NCBI GenBank assembly: GCA_002634385.1
Contig: NSJL01000008.1
Location: forward strand, 1 to 64,000
Direction: 5' to 3'
DNA: 64,000 nt
Origin: Nitrospira sp.
GTDB taxonomy: Bacteria > Nitrospirota > Thermodesulfovibrionia > Thermodesulfovibrionales > Dissulfurispiraceae
Shown here: in pieces, positions 59,193 through 64,000 of the stretch
Layout of the letters: the number at the start of each line of letters is the position of its first letter
Numbering within the stretch: position 1 is the stretch's first letter
Made by a program: the position numbers and the translations under genes
Notes under the pieces: model-generated
The model's input: only the letters and a program-made list of their open reading frames with translations
What the model was told of the DNA's origin: nothing
The model's database searches: none

Positions 59193-60102
59193 ATTTTTTT
59201 ATGAACATCCTAACAATAACATTTTACTATAACCGAAAAGGGTGGATTATTTCATCTTCTTCAGGCTTGGAGGTGCAATCAAAGATGGACATATCCCTTG
59301 TAGTAGGGTAGTCATCAGCAAAGAGTCACCGCTCTCACGGGAAATTTCTGCATCTCTTCATAATGCACTCTCTTCCGGGAGGGGCAGGGGGATTCGATGT
59401 CCTTGCAATGCGACAGGATCATGGTATTCCATCGAGTCTCTCTGTTGTCTGATTCTCGCATCCTCCGGGTGGGCTCTCCTCTGACCTCTCCCCTCTGTTC
59501 CGTGTCAGGGAGTCGTGAAGTCCTTCGCTCCCCGACCTCTTGTTCTGCCTCTCTACCGCTCACTCCGTTACCACAATAAAACTCGCCTTCTCCGCCCCGA
59601 AAAGTCTTACGACTGTTTCGGGGACCCCTCTTTTCCTCCATCGTTCTGGCATGCACTGTGGTGGCCCCTCCGTTTCACGAAGAGAGGAGACGAACAAGAG
59701 CTAAGGTCCGCTCAGAACTCCCCTCCTCCCCTCTCTGAGAGAGGGAGCACTCACCCCCTGTCCCCTGGTTTATTCTTGTCAAGGACTCCCCTCTTCTTCA
59801 TCATGCATGCCCATCAAACATGCATTCCTTTCGGGAGAGAGAGAAAGAGGGGGTTCCTCTCCCCTCTCTTTTCTTCTGTCGTCATCCCGGCGGATCTTCT
59901 GAGCCGGGATCCAGTCCTTTTCCGAAAGACTCCGGTTCAAAGACTCTGGACCCCGGCTTTCGCCGGGGTGACGGCTTTGAGGGATTCTGACTTCCTCCGG
60001 AGTGACAGATTCTGAAATGAAGCATGTATGGAGGCAGGGGGTACCCCCTCGCCACACACCAGAGGATTCCTATTCGGAAGGGAATGCTTTCGCGTACACG
60101 AC
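59193..60102. other. 910-base region without a supported gene
   Basis: No frame here has family motifs or a ribosome site, and the open frames are short and low complexity. It holds C/T-rich runs, a CCCTCTCT/AGAGAGGG palindrome (59729-59745), ATGCATG..CATGCAT near 59801-59823, the dispersed repeat at 59881-59972, and two GATTCTGA copies near 59983-60015. Confidence 0.6.
59881..59972. repeat. Dispersed GTCATCCCGG...CCGGGGTGAC inverted repeat
   Basis: Starts GTCATCCCGGCGGATC and ends TCGCCGGGGTGAC. The inner arms GCCGGGATCCAG and CTCTGGACCCCGGC also pair. This pattern (GGACCCCGGCTTTCGCCGGGG) is a common dispersed intergenic palindrome in many bacteria. No coding capacity. Confidence 0.75.
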
Positions 60103-61251
60103 CTAATGCTCCGTCTTTACGGAAGTTAGTTTTGCGGTAACTTTTCCTATGGGAACCTTCGTTTCGACCCGGACAGGCACTCTATTGGCATCGTCGGTGA
60201 GCCATACAACAATATCGCCTTTATTCTTGAATAACCCTTCCGATTTGAGGAGGGGTTTCACGACGACCGTATCCACCTCTCTGCTGTCGGAAAGGGGCAG
60301 TCTTTCCTTTCCCAATACCCTTATTTCCGCCTTATAGAATTTATTGCTGTCGAAAATATCGATATGAACGGACTTGCCCGTTTCAAGCAGAAGAGTCCTC
60401 AGATAGTAAAAACCGGACACCACATCCCAGAGCAGCCCGTCGATAGCGTGCTCGTTTTTTGTTCCTTTCAGGTAATTATGAAAAGTGACCTTCTTGTTGG
60501 CGGGATCGAAAATGGTTTCCTTGTCGCTCCTGTATTTCCCTTCCTTCTGCCGTATCCTGAAGTGCGCAGGGATTCCGTTGACTACGGTGCTCTCCGCGAA
60601 ATCCTCCACCTTGTAAAAACTGGAGAGAAACGGGGAAGAGCGCACCCTTGAGGTTATCTTCACTACTCCCTTTTCTTTTACTGCCTCCACCTCGGCGCTG
60701 CCCACAAAGATGTCCAGCCAATAGATGTCGAAGAAGAGTTCCTCTCTCGCGGATTTCAACAGCTCAACAGAGCTCTCGTGCATCCCCGGATCCGTCGGGA
60801 GGGCAGGAGATTCTTTTTCTTTCGATGGGGAACCGGTGGCAGCGGTTGCGGCGTCCTCGCGTACCGGTACGTTCTCCTCTTTGGTGAACGGAGCTTCTCC
60901 CTCAGGAGAGGAGGACCCGTCGTTTTGCCCGTCGGGTGCGCCACCGTCCTGGGCGGCCTCTTCCGGTTCCGTTTTCCCGTTCTTCGTGGATTTTTCCCGC
61001 TTTTTTTCTTCAGGAGTGGCCTCAGGAGTGGGCGAGAGGGAAGAGGAAGGAATCACTCCCGGGGATCCGGTACGGTACGGGCGGGGAGGTTTTTCTGATT
61101 CAACAGCGGTAACGAGCAGCAAGGGGGAAGGGGGGACGAAAGAAGCGAACTCTCCCGTGCCGGGAAGTCCCATAAGAAGGGAAGCGTGCAGCACGAGGGA
61201 CAGGGCGAGAGACAGGACGGAGGGAGTTGAAATGTATTTTGCCTTTTTCAT
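60103..61251 (-). CDS. DUF3108 domain-containing envelope protein
   Basis: 382 residues. N-terminal membrane segment (SVLSLALSLVLHASLLMGL, about 11-29), a long Pro/Glu/Ser-rich linker (about 55-165) as in TonB-like proteins, then the DUF3108 domain: ELFFDIYWLDIFVGSAEVEAV, FYKVEDFAESTVV, IFDPANKKVTFH, VSGFYYLRTL, VDTVVVKPLLKSEGLF, VWLTDDANRVPVRVETKVPIG. The family is periplasmic, of unknown function, and has a lipocalin-like beta fold. The ATG at 61251 is preferred to an upstream start because the extension is not family-like. Confidence 0.85.
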   Translation of the reverse strand: MKKAKYISTPSVLSLALSLVLHASLLMGLPGTGEFASFVPPSPLLLVTAVESEKPPRPYRTGSPGVIPSSSLSPTPEATPEEKKREKSTKNGKTEPEEAAQDGGAPDGQNDGSSSPEGEAPFTKEENVPVREDAATAATGSPSKEKESPALPTDPGMHESSVELLKSAREELFFDIYWLDIFVGSAEVEAVKEKGVVKITSRVRSSPFLSSFYKVEDFAESTVVNGIPAHFRIRQKEGKYRSDKETIFDPANKKVTFHNYLKGTKNEHAIDGLLWDVVSGFYYLRTLLLETGKSVHIDIFDSNKFYKAEIRVLGKERLPLSDSREVDTVVVKPLLKSEGLFKNKGDIVVWLTDDANRVPVRVETKVPIGKVTAKLTSVKTEH

Positions 61252-61514
61252 GGGTGCAACACAAACCATGATATTGTACTGCAAGAGGGAGCCTTTGCAC
61301 AATGCAAGGGGACTCCGTGAATGCAATCAAAACCGGTGACGCGAAGAAGCTTTCTGAGAAGGGGGAGGAAGCAGAGCGGGAGGAGCGACATCGGGTAGAG
61401 AGCAAACCGCCCGGGGATCTATTTTGTAGTTCCTTTTTATTTCGTTGATATTCTAAAATATGCAAGCGCTGGATAGATGAAGAAGAATAACACAAATCAG
61501 CCCCTCGATGGGCT

Positions 61515-61542
61515 TTGCGAGAAAACTGTTTATTTATATAAT
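61515..61542 (+). promoter_or_regulatory. Promoter for the PilZ-acyltransferase gene
   Basis: TTGCGA (61515-61520), 16-base spacer, TATAAT (61537-61542), 32 bases before the ATG. The rest of 61252-61574 shows no gene. Confidence 0.6.
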
Positions 61543-61574
61543 ACCCTGAAAAAAGGTAGAGTGCTATAAAAACA

Positions 61575-63620
61575 ATGGATACGCCGCTTAAAAGTGCCGA
61601 TCAGCCGAGCAAGGCCGTTTTAAGCGACAGGGTGGAGAACGGGAGGAGGATCAGCAGGAAGCAGCTTGTCAATATCCTGAACTATATCAGTTTTCAAGAC
61701 GGCACTCTTCTCGTTCGTTTCGAACATGTGCGATACGGCACCCTCCTTTCCCTCCCGGCAAAGCCCCGGCCCTGTTCCGGCGATAAGGTCGACTGCCTCT
61801 GGTCCGGCAGGGCGCTGTTCCCCCGAATCCTCTCCTCTCACCGGTTGCATCATATCCTCATCTCCGACGGGCAGAAACTGATCCTCATCCAGCCCGACAT
61901 GGACCGGGCGGACGAGAAGGGGATCCGTTTCCTCCTCCCCGAAGTGTGCTATGAGCTTAATATGCGGAAAACAAGGAGGCATTCATGCGAAGGCATCCGT
62001 GTTGAATTTGTCCAGAGCGGCATGTTCCTTGTCGGGGAACTCCAGGACTTCAGTGCCGTCTCTTTCCGGATAGAGATTCCCGCGGGATCTTCCAAGCTGT
62101 TCGGGTTGATCGATCCCGAGGCGACGGCGACACTTGTTTTCAGGGGCGGGCAGGAGGTCCTCTATTCGGGGGAGTGCAGGATAATCAGGCGGACGCACTG
62201 CCGGAAAACGGGAACCCTTGTCCTCGAGCCGGTGCACCATCAAATACGCAGATTCAAACCGAAGGAGTTCCGGAGTTCCCGGCAGATACTGTCCCCCGCG
62301 CCGAATTGCGTATTCCGGCATCCCCTGACCGGGAAGACCATCAGCCTGCCCGTGGTAAATCTCTCGGGCTCCGGCTTTCTGGTCGAGGAGCACTTCGAGA
62401 GCTCTGTGCTTTTGCCGGGTCTGATCATCCCTCACCTGGAGATGACTTTCGCCCCTACCTTCCACCTCTCCTGCAGGGCCCAGGTAATCTACCGGAACGT
62501 GGACAAAACCCCGGAGGGAGACGTAAGCGTGAAATGCGGCATCGCCATTCTCGATATGGACATCCAGGAGCAGGCGGCCCTCTCGGCTTTTCTGCACCAC
62601 AGCATGAATCTGAAGTCGCACGTTTGCAACAAAGTCGACCTGGACGATCTCTGGCATTTCTTTTTCGAGGCGGGGTTTGTCTATCCGAAGAAATACGCCC
62701 TCATGCATGCCGAAAAGGAGAAGTTCAGAGAGACCTATAAGAAGCTTTACATGCAGAACCCTCACATCGCCCGGCATTTCATTTACCAGGATAAAGGGGT
62801 GATCCAGGGGCACATCGCCATGGTCCGCTTTTATGAGAACACGTGGCTCATTCATCATCACGCCGCGAGCAAGTCGAATGCCATGGTCGGTCTGAGCGTT
62901 CTGAACCAGGTCGGACGGTACATAAACGATTTTCATTCCCTGCAATCGACCCATATGGACTTCGTTGCCTGCTATTTCAGACCTGACAACAAGTTCCCCC
63001 GCCGCGTTTTCGGCGGGTGCGCCGCAGCGATAAAGGATCCGAAAGGGTGTTCCGTCGATACCTTCGCCTATTTTCATTTCTCGAAGTCTCCCGCTCCATG
63101 GAGTATGCCGGAGGGCATCCACTGCATAGCGGAAACCGACAGTGAGGACCTGCTGGAGCTGGAAAGCTTCTATGAGCATACTTCCGGAGGCCTCATGCTG
63201 CAGGCCCTGGATCTTGAGCCGCAAAGGAGTACCGGCATCTCCCTCAACAGGGAGTACAACAAGCTGGGGTTCAAACGGGCGCGCTACCTTTTCACCCTGA
63301 AAAGAGGGAACTCGGTCGCGGCTGTCATCATGGTCATCATTTCCGATGTCGGATTGAACCTGTCCAACCTTACCAATTGCGTACATGTGTTCATTCCCGA
63401 TACGGACAATCTCCCCCCCGTCACCCTCCATTCCGTTCTTTCCATGCTCTCCGGGTACTATAACCAGGAAGATATTCCGGTGCTTCTTTACCCCGCCAGT
63501 TATGTGGAAAAACACTCCATGCCCTATGAGAAGTTGTACAGTCTTTGGGTCCTGAACATGCAGCATACCGATCACTACTTCAGGTTTATCGAAAGCCTGG
63601 TAGGGAAGAGCCATGGGTAA
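61575..63620 (+). CDS. PilZ-domain protein fused to an N-acyltransferase-like domain
   Basis: 681 residues. The N-terminal part (about 25-225) looks like a YcgR-N/PilZ pair with the di-arginine motif RKTRRHS at 131-137. A second PilZ-like barrel (about 228-345) has FRSSRQIL and NLSGSGFLVEE (the N-x-S-x-x-G motif at 262-267). From about 350 on, KKYALMHAEKEKFRETYKKLY, HFIYQDKGVIQGHIAMVRFYENTWLIHHHAA and NREYNKLGFKRARYLFTLKRG resemble a GNAT-like acyltransferase fold. If both PilZ sites bind c-di-GMP, the enzyme would be a c-di-GMP-controlled acyltransferase; that is inference. The next gene overlaps it by 8 bases. Confidence 0.65.
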   Translation: MDTPLKSADQPSKAVLSDRVENGRRISRKQLVNILNYISFQDGTLLVRFEHVRYGTLLSLPAKPRPCSGDKVDCLWSGRALFPRILSSHRLHHILISDGQKLILIQPDMDRADEKGIRFLLPEVCYELNMRKTRRHSCEGIRVEFVQSGMFLVGELQDFSAVSFRIEIPAGSSKLFGLIDPEATATLVFRGGQEVLYSGECRIIRRTHCRKTGTLVLEPVHHQIRRFKPKEFRSSRQILSPAPNCVFRHPLTGKTISLPVVNLSGSGFLVEEHFESSVLLPGLIIPHLEMTFAPTFHLSCRAQVIYRNVDKTPEGDVSVKCGIAILDMDIQEQAALSAFLHHSMNLKSHVCNKVDLDDLWHFFFEAGFVYPKKYALMHAEKEKFRETYKKLYMQNPHIARHFIYQDKGVIQGHIAMVRFYENTWLIHHHAASKSNAMVGLSVLNQVGRYINDFHSLQSTHMDFVACYFRPDNKFPRRVFGGCAAAIKDPKGCSVDTFAYFHFSKSPAPWSMPEGIHCIAETDSEDLLELESFYEHTSGGLMLQALDLEPQRSTGISLNREYNKLGFKRARYLFTLKRGNSVAAVIMVIISDVGLNLSNLTNCVHVFIPDTDNLPPVTLHSVLSMLSGYYNQEDIPVLLYPASYVEKHSMPYEKLYSLWVLNMQHTDHYFRFIESLVGKSHG

Positions 63621-64000
63621 TGCTGAAGTGAGCCGTCACCTTGCCGATGAGGCGGTGGAAATTCAGAAGGCAGACAACCGCCCCCTCTATAACAGCAGGA
63701 TCATTAATACCTTTGTGCGTCTTATCAAGAGGGATTACCCGTACATTACCATAGGCGAGTTGTTGCAGTATGCAGGGATCGAGCCGTATCAGGTCGAAGA
63801 TGAAGGCCACTGGTTTACCCAGGAACAGGTAGACCGGTTTTACGAGAGACTCGTCCATCTGACCGGGAACAAGGGGATTGCGCGGGAGGCGGGCAGGTAC
63901 GCGGCATCACCGGAGGCGATCGGGGTGATGAGGCAGTATGTCCTCTCCCTCGTCTCTCCGGGGAACGCGTATGAGATTGTGGGAAAGTATGCACACAAGT
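63613..64000 (+). CDS. N-terminus of a probable signal-transduction protein (runs off window)
   Basis: 129 residues are visible: NSRIINTFVRLIKRDYPYITIGELLQYAGIE, HWFTQEQVDRFYERLVHLTGN, GIAREAGRYAASPEA. This N-terminal module occurs ahead of sensor or kinase domains in deltaproteobacterial-type signalling proteins as far as I recognise it; the effector part lies beyond the window. The ATG overlaps the stop of the PilZ-acyltransferase gene by 8 bases, so the two are co-expressed. Confidence 0.55.
   Translation, partial: MGNAEVSRHLADEAVEIQKADNRPLYNSRIINTFVRLIKRDYPYITIGELLQYAGIEPYQVEDEGHWFTQEQVDRFYERLVHLTGNKGIAREAGRYAASPEAIGVMRQYVLSLVSPGNAYEIVGKYAHK

Noticed and set aside
59515-60015. 166-codon plus-strand frame in the gene-free region
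   Set aside because: Low complexity, no ribosome site, runs across the dispersed repeat at 59881-59972.
61500-61545. Possible c-di-GMP riboswitch upstream of the PilZ gene
   Set aside because: Only a short GGCTTTGC stretch matches; the conserved GEMM core and helices are missing.
61983-63614. 543-codon minus-strand frame
   Set aside because: Antisense to the PilZ-acyltransferase gene, which has ribosomal coupling and domain motifs.

Overview
This window reads as chromosome from an anaerobic, Gram-negative, moderately GC-rich bacterium. It encodes an oxygen-sensitive aldehyde:ferredoxin oxidoreductase, a ten-heme cytochrome, rubredoxin with a rubrerythrin-like protein, a corrinoid protein and molybdenum/tungsten-cofactor genes. 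Outer-membrane and lipoprotein genes and a Tat system point to a double-membrane cell. The gene repertoire (DUF2155 lipoprotein, FmdB and FmdE proteins, MidA-type methyltransferase, PyrR-controlled pyr operon) is most reminiscent of Nitrospirota or a Desulfobacterota-like lineage. That placement is inference from family content, not a phylogeny.

Layout. 0-0.9 kb: edge of an IS256-family element abutting a wrecked tyrosine integrase beside tRNA-Val. 0.9-5.3 kb: MurC-like ligase, AOR and a double class II aldolase protein. 5.5-7.7 kb: a multiheme cytochrome and a TlpA/TPR gene broken by several frame changes, apparently a decaying redox operon. 7.9-10.5 kb: ychF, a nuclease-dead HsdR-N-like protein, a DUF2155 lipoprotein and tRNA-Ser. 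10.6-20.5 kb: tilS, a Do-type protease, hemW, a lytic transglycosylase, nadA, two methyltransferases, a TIM-barrel protein and an FmdB zinc ribbon. 20.6-26.6 kb: rplU-rpmA, obgE-proB and glyQS. 26.7-34.1 kb: a DEAD-box helicase, a TraB/GumN-like secreted protein, a PRC-barrel protein, yacG-dapB, the rubredoxin/rubrerythrin operon and a CNNM/CorC membrane protein. 34.5-38.1 kb: branched-chain amino-acid genes (HCS/IPMS-family synthase, ilvN, ilvB). 38.2-47.8 kb: a PyrR-attenuated operon pyrR-pyrB-pyrC-TPR-carA-membrane protein-carB. 47.9-50.0 kb: FmdE, a ModE-type regulator and a MoeA-like protein. 50.1-52.4 kb: an outer-membrane barrel and tatA-tatC. 52.4-54.4 kb: apbE, NusG-II and Gx-transporter genes. 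54.5-59.2 kb: a corrinoid protein, cysteine desulfurase and uvrA. 59.2-60.1 kb: repeat-rich non-coding DNA. 60.1-64 kb: a DUF3108 protein, a PilZ-acyltransferase fusion and the start of a probable signalling protein.

The most unusual signal is a family of at least five short inverted-repeat elements with ends TAGGGTGTG/CACACCCTA (two of them degenerate). In every copy the terminal TAG is also the stop codon of the adjoining gene (tilS, hemW, the MidA-type methyltransferase gene, the HCS/IPMS gene and a hypothetical gene after tatC). This fits a TA-targeting MITE-like element that inserts into stop codons and regenerates them. Other standouts are a 33-bp perfect palindrome at the yacG-dapB promoter, a PilZ-PilZ-acyltransferase fusion, a Cys-rich insertion in an AOR-linked aldolase-like protein, and several TATAAT boxes only 5-10 nt before start codons, suggesting leaderless mRNAs.
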